The notes under the pieces: generated by a model | The model's database searches: none | What the model saw: the letters and a program-made list of their open reading frames with translations, nothing else | Told to the model about the DNA's origin: nothing | Assembly (NCBI GenBank): GCA_937863995.1 | Contig: CALMIK010000024.1 | Location: 1 to 64,000, forward strand | DNA length: 64,000 nucleotides | Direction: 5' to 3' | Source: an uncultured Chelatococcus sp. | Lineage (GTDB): Bacteria; Pseudomonadota; Alphaproteobacteria; Rhizobiales; Beijerinckiaceae | Position numbers and translations under genes: made by a program | Shown here: piece by piece, positions 50,288 to 58,854 of the stretch | Position numbering within the stretch: the stretch's first letter is position 1 | Layout of the letters: each line of letters begins with the position of its first letter

Positions 50288-50980
50288 ATGTCTGAGCAAA
50301 CGGGAGGACACCGCACCGCATCCGGCGTCGAGACGCTGATCGCGCGCCTGCGGGATGAGGGCGTCGGCGCCGGGCGCGCCGAGGCCGAACGCATCGTGGC
50401 GGAAGCGCAGGCTTTGGCGCGCGCCACGGTGGAGGAAGCGCAGCTGCAAGCCGCCGATACGCTGGAGCGCGCGCGCCGCCAGGCCGCCAACCTGCAACGC
50501 GCCGGTGAGGATGCCCTGAAGGCAGCCGCGCGCGACGCGGTGCTCGACCTGAAGGACTTCCTCTCCCGCCGGTTCGCCGGAGATGTCGTCAAGACGGTCT
50601 CCACCGCCATGCGCGACGAGGAACTGCTGAAGCGCATGATTCTCGCCGTCGCCAGCCGGGCACGGGCGGAATCGGGCGTCGACCGCTCGCAGGAGGTTGA
50701 GTTCCAGTTGCCGCGCGCGGCCGTGGGGCTCGACGAACTGCGCCGCAACCCGGAGGAGCTGAAGGAAGGCTCGCTCACCCATTTCGCCGCCGCCTCCGCC
50801 GCCGCCATGCTGCGCGAGGGGGTGACGTTCGCCCGCGCTGACGACGACGCCGGCGGCCTGCGCATCGTGCTCGGCGACCGCGGCGTGTCGGTCGACCTCA
50901 CGGACGAGGCCGTCGCCGGCATGATCCTGGCCCACCTCCAGCCGCGCTTCCGGGCGCTGCTGGAAGGCGTCGTCAAATGA
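50288..50980 (+). CDS. ntpE: V/A-type ATPase subunit E (peripheral stalk)
   Basis: A 230-residue stator subunit. The first 90 residues form a long charged helix (AEAERIVAEAQALARATVEEAQ), then a small globular domain (LRIVLGDRGVSVDLTDEAVAGMI). This is the layout of the ATP-synt E family. The ATG at 50288 follows AGGGAGG; a much longer upstream frame within the K gene was rejected. No G/H partner gene is seen. The stop overlaps the next start by four bases. Confidence 0.88.
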   Translation: MSEQTGGHRTASGVETLIARLRDEGVGAGRAEAERIVAEAQALARATVEEAQLQAADTLERARRQAANLQRAGEDALKAAARDAVLDLKDFLSRRFAGDVVKTVSTAMRDEELLKRMILAVASRARAESGVDRSQEVEFQLPRAAVGLDELRRNPEELKEGSLTHFAAASAAAMLREGVTFARADDDAGGLRIVLGDRGVSVDLTDEAVAGMILAHLQPRFRALLEGVVK

Positions 50981-51669
50981 GCGGCGCTGACACTTATATC
51001 ATGCTGATGTCCAGCCTGCCGGATCTCGGCGGGTTTCTGGAGGCCGAGTCGCCGCCGATTAACCGGCTGCAGATCGAGGAGCGTCTCGCCATGCTCTCGC
51101 CCGAGGACCGGGCCGAGATCGACGCGGTGACGAGCGTGCTGTCGTGGGATCGCATCCGCGCCGAGGACGAGGACGCCACTGTGTTGGCGAACGCCGAGCG
51201 CGTGTCCGCCGCGCTCAGGAGCGAGACGCTGCGCCATTTCGTGCGCGACCGGCTTGAGATCCGCACGATTATAGCGGCGCTGCGCCGCCGGCACGCGGGT
51301 GAGGAAGCCCCCGCGCCCGACACGCGCTGGGGTTTTGGCCGCTTCAAGGAGACGATCCGCGCCAACTGGGCCGATCCGTCGTTCGGCGTGGGGCGCGCTT
51401 TTCCGTGGATCGCGCCAGCGCGCGAAAAGCTGGAGAGCGGCGACACGGCCGGATTCGAGCGCCTCGCGCTCAAGGCCGTATGGGATACCATCGGCCGCCA
51501 TGCCGACAATCATGCGTTCGACCTCGAGGCCGTGGCGATCTATCTGCTGCGCTGGTCGGTGGTCGACAGCTGGGCGCAATACGACACCGCCGCCGCGACC
51601 GCGCGCTTCTCGCGCCTGCTCGACGAGGCTTTCGCCGACATAACCCCGACATTCGAGGCCGCATCATGA
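50977..51669 (+). CDS. DUF2764 protein of the V-ATPase operon
   Basis: A 230-residue helical protein beginning TYIMLMSSLPDLGGFLEAESPPIN, the DUF2764 start. In Chlamydia and spirochaetes the gene of this family always lies between the E and A genes of the V-ATPase operon, exactly as here, while the C (d) subunit gene is missing. It may therefore replace C as the link between rotor axle and membrane ring; this is inference. It overlaps both neighbours by four bases. Confidence 0.82.
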   Translation: MSGADTYIMLMSSLPDLGGFLEAESPPINRLQIEERLAMLSPEDRAEIDAVTSVLSWDRIRAEDEDATVLANAERVSAALRSETLRHFVRDRLEIRTIIAALRRRHAGEEAPAPDTRWGFGRFKETIRANWADPSFGVGRAFPWIAPAREKLESGDTAGFERLALKAVWDTIGRHADNHAFDLEAVAIYLLRWSVVDSWAQYDTAAATARFSRLLDEAFADITPTFEAAS

Positions 51670-53501
51670 CGCTAACCGCTTCCGCCGACAGCCCGTCCGT
51701 GGCCGCTGCGCCGACGGCGCATGTCGTGGCCGTGCAGGAAGACATCATCCGGCTGCGGCTCGACGATCCCGCCACGGGCCGGCTGGTGAAGAACGAGGTC
51801 ATCTACATCCTTCCCGCCCGCGCCCCCGGCCAGCGGCTCAAGGGCGAGGTGCTGCGCGTCGAAGGCGACATGGCGGATGCGCAGGTGTTCGAAAGCACGG
51901 TCGGCGTCGGCCTGGGCGACGCCGTGGAGCAGACGGGACAGCAACTGTCGATCCGGCTGGGGCCGGGCCTGCTTGGCCAGGTCTATGACGGCCTGCAGAA
52001 CCCGCTCGAGGGGCTGGCGCAAGGCTACGGCCTGTTCCTGCCGCGCGGCGTATCCGTCACCGGCCTCGACCCGAAGGCGAAATGGGCCTTCACCGCGACC
52101 CGGCGCGTGGGTGACAAGGTGAGGGCGGGCGACGTGCTCGGCACCGTGCCCGAGGGGCCGATCACCCACAAGATTCTGGTGCCGTTCGATCTCGACGAAA
52201 CCGTGACGATTGACTGGATCCGCGACGGCTCCATGACCATCGACGAGCCGCTGGCGCGCCTCGCGGCTGCGTCTGGCGCGACGCGCACCGTCACCATGGT
52301 GCAGGACTGGCCCGTGCGTGAGCCGCTGCCGCGCCGCCTGCTGGCCAAGGGCTATTCCACCCGCCTCTATCCCGGCGAGCCGATGGTGACGACGCAGCGC
52401 ATCATCGATGCGTTCTTCCCCATCGTGCAGGGCGGGGCGGCGTGCATCCCCGGCCCCTTCGGCGCCGGCAAGACCGTGCTGCTCAATCTCATTGCCCGCC
52501 ATTCGGATGTCGACGTGGTCATCCTCGTCGCCTGCGGCGAGCGCGCCGGCGAGGTAGTGGAGACGATTACCGAGTTCCCGCAACTCACCGATCCGCGCAC
52601 CGGCAACTCGCTGATGGACCGCACGGTGATCGTGTGCAACACGTCCTCCATGCCGGTCGCCTCGCGCGAGGCGTCGATCTACACGGGTATCACCATCGGC
52701 GAATATTACCGCCAGATGGGGCTGCGCACGCTGATGATCGCCGACAGCTCCTCGCGCTGGGCGCAGGCGATGCGCGAGATTTCGGGCCGGCTCGAGGAAA
52801 TTCCGGGCGAGGAAGCGTTCCCCGCCTATCTCGACAGCGCCATCAAGGGCGTCTACGAGCGCGCCGGCGTGCTCGCCACCAACGATGGCGCCAAGGGCGC
52901 GCTCACCATCATCGGCGCCGTGTCGCCAGCGGGCGGCAACTTCGAGGAGCCGGTGACGCAATCGACGCTCGCCGCCGTCAAGTGCTTCCTCGGCCTGTCC
53001 TACGACCGCGCCTACAAGCGTTTCTACCCCGCCATCGATCCGTTGCAGTCGTGGTCGCGCTACCGCCAGCAACTCGAGGGCTGGTACGCGGAAAACATGG
53101 GCGCCGGCTGGACGCGCCAGGTGGCCGAGCTGACCGCCCTGCTGCAGCGCGGCGACGAGATCGCCCGCATGGAACAGGTCGCCGGCGAGGAAGGCATCAG
53201 CACCGACGATTTCGTCATCTCGGAAGCGGCCCGCTTCGTCGACATGGTGTTCCTGCAACAGGACGCCTTCGATCCCATCGACTCCTCCGCCTCGCCCGAA
53301 CGGCAGAAGGAGCTGTTCGCGCTGGTCTATTCCATCGCCACCCGCCCTTACGGCTTCGAGGAAAAGGACGAGGTGCGCCGGCACTTCATCAAGCTGACCA
53401 GCCTGTTCAAGAACTACAACTATGCCGCGCGCGGATCGAACGATGCGAAGCGGCTCATTGCCGAAATCGAGAAGCTCGACGCGGCCGCTCCGGTGAGTTG
53501 A
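51666..53501 (+). CDS. ntpA: V/A-type ATPase subunit A (catalytic)
   Basis: The 611-residue catalytic subunit. Walker A near residue 262 reads GPFGAGKT, with Ala where most V-type A subunits have Ser. The catalytic Glu region CGERAGEVVETITEFPQL, the insertion ('bulge') domain at about residues 115-190, MIADSSSRWAQAMREIS and IGAVSPAGGNFEEPVTQ are complete. The start at 51666 overlaps the DUF2764 stop; the upstream frame extension is not coding. Last gene of the operon, whose order equals the chlamydial/spirochaetal order E-DUF2764-A-B-D-I-K cut open in front of B. Confidence 0.95.
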   Translation: MTLTASADSPSVAAAPTAHVVAVQEDIIRLRLDDPATGRLVKNEVIYILPARAPGQRLKGEVLRVEGDMADAQVFESTVGVGLGDAVEQTGQQLSIRLGPGLLGQVYDGLQNPLEGLAQGYGLFLPRGVSVTGLDPKAKWAFTATRRVGDKVRAGDVLGTVPEGPITHKILVPFDLDETVTIDWIRDGSMTIDEPLARLAAASGATRTVTMVQDWPVREPLPRRLLAKGYSTRLYPGEPMVTTQRIIDAFFPIVQGGAACIPGPFGAGKTVLLNLIARHSDVDVVILVACGERAGEVVETITEFPQLTDPRTGNSLMDRTVIVCNTSSMPVASREASIYTGITIGEYYRQMGLRTLMIADSSSRWAQAMREISGRLEEIPGEEAFPAYLDSAIKGVYERAGVLATNDGAKGALTIIGAVSPAGGNFEEPVTQSTLAAVKCFLGLSYDRAYKRFYPAIDPLQSWSRYRQQLEGWYAENMGAGWTRQVAELTALLQRGDEIARMEQVAGEEGISTDDFVISEAARFVDMVFLQQDAFDPIDSSASPERQKELFALVYSIATRPYGFEEKDEVRRHFIKLTSLFKNYNYAARGSNDAKRLIAEIEKLDAAAPVS

Positions 53502-53561
53502 CCGCGCCGTTCCACATGTTACGCTCGCGAATAAATGCCGGCTCAATAACAAGCAAGGAAG

Positions 53562-55085
53562 ATGGCATTGTTCGATTCAACGAAGCTCGCCCACACGCTG
53601 GACAAGGAAACCTTCAAGGCAATCGAGGTCGACCTGCGGGACGCGCTGCTCGACGCCCAGCGCGAGTTGCTCGAGCGGGGCACCCATAGCATCATGATCC
53701 TCGTCAACGGCGCCGACGGCGCGGGCAAGGGCGAGGTGCTGAACCGGCTGTACGAATGGCTCGATCCGCGTTTTCTCGGCACCAGCACCGTCGACATCCG
53801 TAACGGCGATGACACTGGCAGGCCGCTGGCGTGGCAATACTGGCGCGACATGCCGGCCAAGGGGCGCATCACTTCCGTGCTCGGATCGTGGTACCACGTG
53901 ATCCTGCGCGAGCGTGCGCTCGGGAATCTCGACCGCGACGGCTTCATGCGCGCCGTCACAGTGGTGCGCGAATTCGAGACGATGCTGCGCCACGAGGGTG
54001 TGCGCGTTCTCAAGCTTTGGCTGCATGTCGATTTCGACGAGGCGGAGCGGCGCTATCGCAACCAGAAGCGGAAAAGCGGCTTCCGCCGCCCGTTGGTGCA
54101 GGAATGGGCCGACGTGCCTGCCGCCCACGACAAGGAGCGGCTGCACGAGGCGGCGCGTGAAATTGCCCAGCTGGTCTCGCCCGACGCCGTGCCGTGGACG
54201 GTGGTGCCCGCCACCGATGCGCGCTATCGCGACGTCGCCATCGGTCAGGCGCTGCTGGCGCTGATCCGCGGTACGTTCGAGGCCGACAGCGGCGCGGCCC
54301 CCGCGGAGCCCGTGGCCGAACCGGTGCCGGCTGCTCCCCCGCCGTCGCTCGCGACGCAGCCGCTGCCGCGTCCATCGATCATCAGCACGATCGACCTGAC
54401 GAAAACCATCGAGCCGGATGTCTACAAGAAGCGGCTCGAGGAGGAGCAGCACCGCATTTTCGAGCTGACGGAATCGAAGGCGTTCCGCAAGCATGGCCTC
54501 ATCTGCGTGTTCGAGGGCAACGACGCCGCCGGAAAGGGCGGCTGCATCCGCCGCATCCGCCAGGCGCTCGATCCGCGCGATTTTCGCGTCAACGCCGTTG
54601 CCGCCCCCTCCGCCGAGGAACGCTCGCGGCCCTATCTGTGGCGCTTCTGGCGCGACATTCCGCGGCAGGGAAACACGGCCATCTTCGACCGCAGCTGGTA
54701 CGGGCGTGTGCTGGTGGAACGCGTGGAGGGATTTGCCTCCGTGCCCGACTGGACCCGCGCCTATGGCGAAATCAACGCTTTCGAGCGCCAGTTGACCTAC
54801 AATGGTTATGTAGTGATCAAGTTCTGGCTGGCGATCACCGCCGAGGAGCAGCTTCGCCGCTTCGAGGAGCGCGCCGACACCTCCTACAAGCAATTCAAGA
54901 TCACCGATGAGGACTGGCGCAACCGCGACAAGTGGGACCTCTACGACGAAGCGGTGACCGACATGGTGGACCGCACCTCGACGCTTCATGCGCCGTGGAC
55001 GCTCGTGCCCGCCGTCGATAAGCGCTATGCTAGGGTGCAGGTGCTGAAGACGGTCGCTGACCGCCTGGAGTCGGCCTTGTCCTGA
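53562..55085 (+). CDS. two-domain PPK2-family polyphosphate:AMP phosphotransferase
   Basis: A 507-residue fusion of two PPK2 kinase domains (class II). Domain 1, about residues 1-240, has Walker A GADGAGKGEV near residue 50; its Walker B region reads LGSWYHV, so the usual DRSWY is lost. Domain 2, about 285-505, has GNDAAGKGG and an intact FDRSWYGR. The second domain should be the active one, which is normal for polyphosphate:AMP phosphotransferases that make ADP from AMP and polyphosphate. A Pro/Ala linker joins them. The start is 60 bp after the V-ATPase A gene with an AAGGAAG site, so it may belong to that operon. Confidence 0.9.
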   Translation: MALFDSTKLAHTLDKETFKAIEVDLRDALLDAQRELLERGTHSIMILVNGADGAGKGEVLNRLYEWLDPRFLGTSTVDIRNGDDTGRPLAWQYWRDMPAKGRITSVLGSWYHVILRERALGNLDRDGFMRAVTVVREFETMLRHEGVRVLKLWLHVDFDEAERRYRNQKRKSGFRRPLVQEWADVPAAHDKERLHEAAREIAQLVSPDAVPWTVVPATDARYRDVAIGQALLALIRGTFEADSGAAPAEPVAEPVPAAPPPSLATQPLPRPSIISTIDLTKTIEPDVYKKRLEEEQHRIFELTESKAFRKHGLICVFEGNDAAGKGGCIRRIRQALDPRDFRVNAVAAPSAEERSRPYLWRFWRDIPRQGNTAIFDRSWYGRVLVERVEGFASVPDWTRAYGEINAFERQLTYNGYVVIKFWLAITAEEQLRRFEERADTSYKQFKITDEDWRNRDKWDLYDEAVTDMVDRTSTLHAPWTLVPAVDKRYARVQVLKTVADRLESALS

Positions 55086-55200
55086 GACGGTCGCGGGGCG
55101 GCACCATTTGCACAAATCCGTCGCGCCATTCTCACGCGGCGGATTCCTATGGCGGCTTTCCATGGTATGAGTCGCATTCTCTCCCGTTCAAAGAGCGATT

Positions 55201-56415
55201 GTGGCCGTCATGACAAATCCATCCGCATTTCCCGTCCGCCCGCTGCCGGAGGGCCGGCGTGTTTCGCCCCGACTCGACACGGTCGCGCCGTTTCTGGCGA
55301 TGGACGTGTTGTCGCAGGCGCGGACGATCGAGCGGGCAGGCGGCAGCATCGTCCATATGGAGCTCGGCGAACCCTCGGCGCCGACGCCGCATGTCGTCCG
55401 CGAGGCGGCACGGCGGGCGCTGGAGAGCGAACGCATCAGTTACACCGAGGCATCGGGACAGGCGGCGCTGCGCTCGCGCATCGCGCGCCATTATCGCGAT
55501 GCTTACGGCATCGATGTCGATCCGGGCCGCGTCGTGGTCACAACCGGCTCGTCGGCAGGGTTCGTGCTGTCTTTCCTGACGCTGTTCGAGCCCGGCGCGC
55601 GCATCGCCGTGTCCTCGCCGGGGTATCCCGCCTATCGCAATATCTTCGGCGCGCTGGGGCTGGAAGCGGCGCCTATTCCGCTTCACGACGGCAACAGCTG
55701 GACCATTACGGCGGAAGCCATCGAACGACTGCATGCCGAGGCGCCGCTCGCCGGGGTGCTGCTAATGAGCCCGGCCAATCCCACCGGCGTCACCACCGCG
55801 CGCTCCGTGCTGGAGGAGGTGGCTGCGACCTGCCGGCGGCTCGGCATCTGGCTTATCTCGGACGAGATCTACCACGGCCTGACCTTTGGCGTGGAGAGCG
55901 AAACCGCGCTTGCATTCGATGACGAGGCAGTTATCGTCAACTCGTTTTCCAAGTATTATTGCATGACGGGATGGCGCATCGGCTGGCTGATCGTGCCCGA
56001 GAGATTGGCGCGCGGCGTGGAGCGGCTGGCGCAGAACCTCTATATCTCGCCGCCCTACCTGTCGCAGGTAGCGGCGGCATCCGCCTTCGACGCCACCGAG
56101 GAACTGGAGCGCATCAAGGCCGGCTACGCGGCAAACCGCGACCTGTTGCTCAACGAACTGCCCGGAATTGGACTTGGGAAAGGTCCTGCGCCCACCGGCG
56201 CGTTCTATCTCTATCTGGATGTTGGCCATCTGACGGACAATTCGCTCGCCTTCAGCCGCGAGATCCTGTCGCGCGCGGGCGTTGCCGTCACCCCCGGCCT
56301 CGATTTCGACCCCGAGAACGGCGGAACGTATATACGCCTGTCGTTCGCCGGGTCGTTCGACGACTGCCGGGAGGCGGTGGAGCGGTTGAGAAATTTTACC
56401 GCCACCAACCGATGA
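55201..56415 (+). CDS. pyridoxal-phosphate aminotransferase (class I/II)
   Basis: A 404-residue fold-type I aminotransferase. Key segments are VHMELGEPSAPTPH near the N-terminus, SSPGYPAYRN, MSPANPTGV, SDEIYHGL and the PLP-Lys in NSFSKYYCMTGWRIGW. The C-terminal Arg lies in YIRLSFAGS. It resembles the aspartate/aromatic group; the substrate is not clear. The GTG at 55201 has AAAGAG 5 bp before it; an ATG at 55210 would sit 14 bp from that site. Followed by repeat copy C. Confidence 0.9.
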   Translation: MAVMTNPSAFPVRPLPEGRRVSPRLDTVAPFLAMDVLSQARTIERAGGSIVHMELGEPSAPTPHVVREAARRALESERISYTEASGQAALRSRIARHYRDAYGIDVDPGRVVVTTGSSAGFVLSFLTLFEPGARIAVSSPGYPAYRNIFGALGLEAAPIPLHDGNSWTITAEAIERLHAEAPLAGVLLMSPANPTGVTTARSVLEEVAATCRRLGIWLISDEIYHGLTFGVESETALAFDDEAVIVNSFSKYYCMTGWRIGWLIVPERLARGVERLAQNLYISPPYLSQVAAASAFDATEELERIKAGYAANRDLLLNELPGIGLGKGPAPTGAFYLYLDVGHLTDNSLAFSREILSRAGVAVTPGLDFDPENGGTYIRLSFAGSFDDCREAVERLRNFTATNR

Positions 56416-56441
56416 CCGGCAGGTCGTCGAAATGCTTTAAA

Positions 56442-56540
56442 CCTTACCCCTGTTTCGCTGAAACAGAGGTAAGGCCCAACTTTATAGTCTTGAGAGAACT
56501 CTTTCCGATCAAATGATTTTTTTGATCGGAACACGCTTTA
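56442..56540 (+). repeat. intergenic two-hairpin repeat, copy C
   Basis: Same orientation as copy A. Left hairpin 56442-56474 with 15-base arms and one mismatch (CCTTACC outside, CTGTTTC/GAAACAG inside). Right hairpin 56503-56531 with 11-bp perfect arms TTCCGATCAAA/TTTGATCGGAA. It fills the gap between the aminotransferase and the stop of the convergent 102-residue gene, and even overlaps that stop. Confidence 0.85.
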
Positions 56541-56846
56541 GGCGGCGTTAAGCAGCTTCGTTGCCGTGCCGGTTTGGCTGCCGATTTGTCCAATCTGGCT
56601 GTGCGTCACGCCAGCACCGGGAAGTTGCCTGACATTGCCGAAACCCGCTGAAGATGCCTTGCCCATGGCTGTTTGCAGGGCGTTGGCCGCGCCGGCAGCG
56701 GTGGCGCCCATGCTCCGCAACGTTGCCGTGTTGCCGGAGGAGGGGCCTGCACCAGCCGCAGGTGCTGACCCGGCAGCTTGAAATGCGCCGCCAAGGTTGC
56801 CAATGCCGCCGATGTTGCCCGAAAATGCGCCGATGGACTGAGACAT
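56538..56846 (-). CDS. small Gly/Ala/Ser-rich protein, possible secretion-chaperone cargo
   Basis: A 102-residue protein of strongly biased composition: rich in Gly, Ala, Ser, Thr and Gln, and with no Asp, Glu, Cys, Trp or Tyr that I can find. It starts MSQSIGAFSGNIGGIGNLGG and ends TGTATKLLNAA. There is no signal peptide or membrane helix. A GGGGAG ribosome site lies upstream of the ATG. It follows the CesT-like chaperone gene by 103 bp in the same direction. Secreted type III substrates often have polar, unstructured N-termini, so it is the natural cargo candidate, but no family is recognised. Confidence 0.65.
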   Translation of the reverse strand: MSQSIGAFSGNIGGIGNLGGAFQAAGSAPAAGAGPSSGNTATLRSMGATAAGAANALQTAMGKASSAGFGNVRQLPGAGVTHSQIGQIGSQTGTATKLLNAA

Positions 56847-56949
56847 GAAATGAGACTCCCCAGCATAACTATGGTGTGCAAATAACGGTTCAATTCAGAA
56901 AAGAAAAACCGGCCTTGTCGTAGTCGTTCATCCGTGTAGCCGTATGTGA

Positions 56950-57420
56950 CTACACGTGGATCATCTGGAAGTAACTTCCTTCCGGCACATGCCCCGACAG
57001 GGCGTCGTGGAGGAAGTCGGGCGAGTTGACGAGTTTGGTCCACGCACTGGCCAGACGGCCGGAGCGGCGCAGGAAGTCCTCGAATTCGTCCACCGCAAGG
57101 CCCTTGCCGGCGATACGGTCGATGAAGAAAAGTTGTTCGCTGCGACGGTTCAGACCGATGAACCCGTTCTTTCCCGACATGCCGGATACGAGGTTGAGTT
57201 CCAGAAGATAAGCGTAGATGTCGGCCGCGCTGGCAGAGGCAATCGACGTGACTTCCGACGAAATCAGGAACACTTCCTTTTCCGTGTCGAGCTGAACGTC
57301 GACGAAAACGCCGTCGATCAGGACGTGAAAAAGATTGTATTCGTCAAAAGACAAGCCCGTCACACCAAGCCGCACACCCAACTGCGATACAAGTGAGACA
57401 GCATGAGCGGATGGACTCAT
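56950..57420 (-). CDS. CesT/class I-like type III secretion chaperone
   Basis: A 156-residue acidic protein (19 acidic against 11 basic residues by my count). It follows the class I chaperone plan: helix 1 (SLVSQLGVRLGV), then LSFDEYNLFHVLIDGVFVDVQL, EVFLISSEVTSI, the helix AADIYAYLLELN, the strand FIGLNRRSEQLFFIDRI and a C-terminal helix (VDEFEDFLRRSGRLASAWTKL). Such proteins are homodimers that hold type III effectors for export. A GAAGGG ribosome site precedes the ATG. No secretion apparatus gene lies in the window. The assignment is from pattern, not search. Confidence 0.72.
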   Translation of the reverse strand: MSPSAHAVSLVSQLGVRLGVTGLSFDEYNLFHVLIDGVFVDVQLDTEKEVFLISSEVTSIASASAADIYAYLLELNLVSGMSGKNGFIGLNRRSEQLFFIDRIAGKGLAVDEFEDFLRRSGRLASAWTKLVNSPDFLHDALSGHVPEGSYFQMIHV

Positions 57421-57676
57421 CGAAACCCTTCACCATGCAACCAACGAAAACAAACAGGAACGTATCATAAAATAATACGCAAGAAAACATAAAACACAAA
57501 AGAATAAAAATACATAAAAAAGAAATGGCAGTAGGTTATTTTCAATTTTTACACATGTATTTTGATTTTGCATATTTAAATATCAATAAAAATTATTGAA
57601 TTAAAATAATAACCATTTTGGTTAATAGAAATTATTATTTATTTCATGTGTTGGTAAAAAGTAGAATGCCGGCTTT
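57421..57676. other. very AT-rich region upstream of the chaperone gene
   Basis: 256 bp with the lowest GC content of the window, made mostly of A/T runs between about 57465 and 57660. It contains no gene. It holds the promoter of the chaperone gene on the minus strand and lies behind the HIT gene stop. Such composition suggests acquired DNA or silencing by an AT-binding nucleoid protein. Confidence 0.6.
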
Positions 57677-58114
57677 TCAGCCGGCGTCCTTGTCGAGTTC
57701 CGCGCGGATGCGGCCTGCGTGTTCCGCCAGAACCTGCGGGTCGGCGAAGCTGCCTGAAGCGTGGCGGTTCGGCTCCACGCCATCGAAGCGCGGCAGGATA
57801 TGCACGTGCAGGTGATAAACCGTCTGTCCGGCCGCTGCTTCGTTGAACTGGCCGATGAACACCCCGTCCGCGTTGAAGGCGGCGCGGGCGGCGCGGGCGA
57901 TTTTCTGGGCTGCCGTGAACAGCGTGGCCACGGTCGCCGGATCTGCGTCGAGCAGGTTGCGCGAGGGCGTCTTGGGAATGACGAGCGCGTGGCCGTCGCC
58001 CTGCGGCATCACGTCCATGAAGGCGAGAACGTCGTCGTCCTCGTAGATGCGGGCGGCGGGGATCTCGCCGCGAAGGATCTTGGCGAAGACGTTGTCAGCA
58101 TCGTAAGCAGTCAT
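57677..58114 (-). CDS. HIT-family nucleotide hydrolase
   Basis: A 145-residue histidine-triad protein. The active-site motif is YHLHVHILPRF, preceded by NEAAAGQTV. The N-terminal part FAKILRGEIPAARIYEDDDVLAFMD and HALVIPK are typical of the HINT branch, which removes AMP from phosphoramidates. The ATG at 58114 was chosen over one seven codons upstream because of the GGAAAGG site and the conserved start MTAYDADNVF. Confidence 0.93.
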   Translation of the reverse strand: MTAYDADNVFAKILRGEIPAARIYEDDDVLAFMDVMPQGDGHALVIPKTPSRNLLDADPATVATLFTAAQKIARAARAAFNADGVFIGQFNEAAAGQTVYHLHVHILPRFDGVEPNRHASGSFADPQVLAEHAGRIRAELDKDAG

Positions 58115-58265
58115 GGATTTGCCTTTCCGTCGCACGGCATTGCATGTCGGGAAACAGGGATGGCAATTTCACCCGCCCGCGTCAATATTCGCCGGACGGA
58201 AAAGACAGGCGCGCCGCGAAACCTGCCGCTTTCCCGACATGCGTCGGCGAGGCCGCGCCGGCTGG

Positions 58266-58649
58266 TCAGCCTTTGGCCGGCGAGGCGGGAGCGTAGGTGC
58301 GCACGGTCTCAAGAAATTTAGCCACCGAAATAGGCTTGGAAAGATAGGCTTCGCAGCCGCTGGCGCGTATGCGCTCCTCGTCGCCCTTCATCGCGAAGGC
58401 GGTGACGGCGACCACGGGAATGTCGCGCAGGTCGGCGTCGGCCTTCAGCCATTGCGTGACCTCGATGCCGGACACCTCGGGCAGCTGGATGTCCATGATG
58501 ATCAGGTCCGGCTTGTGGGCGGCGGCGAGTTCCATCGCCTCGCGCCCGTTGGTCGCCTTGAGCGTCACATAGCCGTGGGCCTCCAGCAGATCACCGAAGA
58601 GCTTCATATTCAGTTCGTTGTCTTCGACGATCAGTACCGTGCTGGCCAT
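58266..58649 (-). CDS. divK: DivK, single-domain response regulator of cell polarity
   Basis: A 127-residue receiver domain without an output domain. Acidic pocket Glu9-Asp10, phosphoryl-acceptor Asp53 ([13 protein letters not shown]), and the switch Lys in AYLSKPIS. DivK is phosphorylated by DivJ/PleC kinases and controls CtrA through DivL and CckA. The start [14 protein letters not shown] matches the family; the longer upstream frame is ignored. The divergent DUF3572 gene lies 205 bp away, the normal arrangement in Hyphomicrobiales. Confidence 0.92.
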   Translation of the reverse strand: MASTVLIVEDNELNMKLFGDLLEAHGYVTLKATNGREAMELAAAHKPDLIIMDIQLPEVSGIEVTQWLKADADLRDIPVVAVTAFAMKGDEERIRASGCEAYLSKPISVAKFLETVRTYAPASPAKG

Positions 58650-58854
58650 GCGCGATCCGTTCCTATCCTTCGGCGTGCCCTTGTGTCTCGTGTCGGCCGG
58701 GACGCCTTTTCCCGCGAGCTGCCGCGCGCGGCAGTGCCCATGGAACGCTATCCACCGCCGGCCGGCAACCTTGCGGGCAAAGTGCCTTGTGTTCAACTTA
58801 TATATCAGTAACCTATTGACGAAAGGCAAATTCCGACAGCAGGCCGGTGGCATC

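Noticed and set aside
56933..56956. 7-bp inverted repeat at the chaperone gene end as a terminator
   Set aside because: No T-run follows, the loop is ten bases, and the partner gene lies downstream in the same direction.
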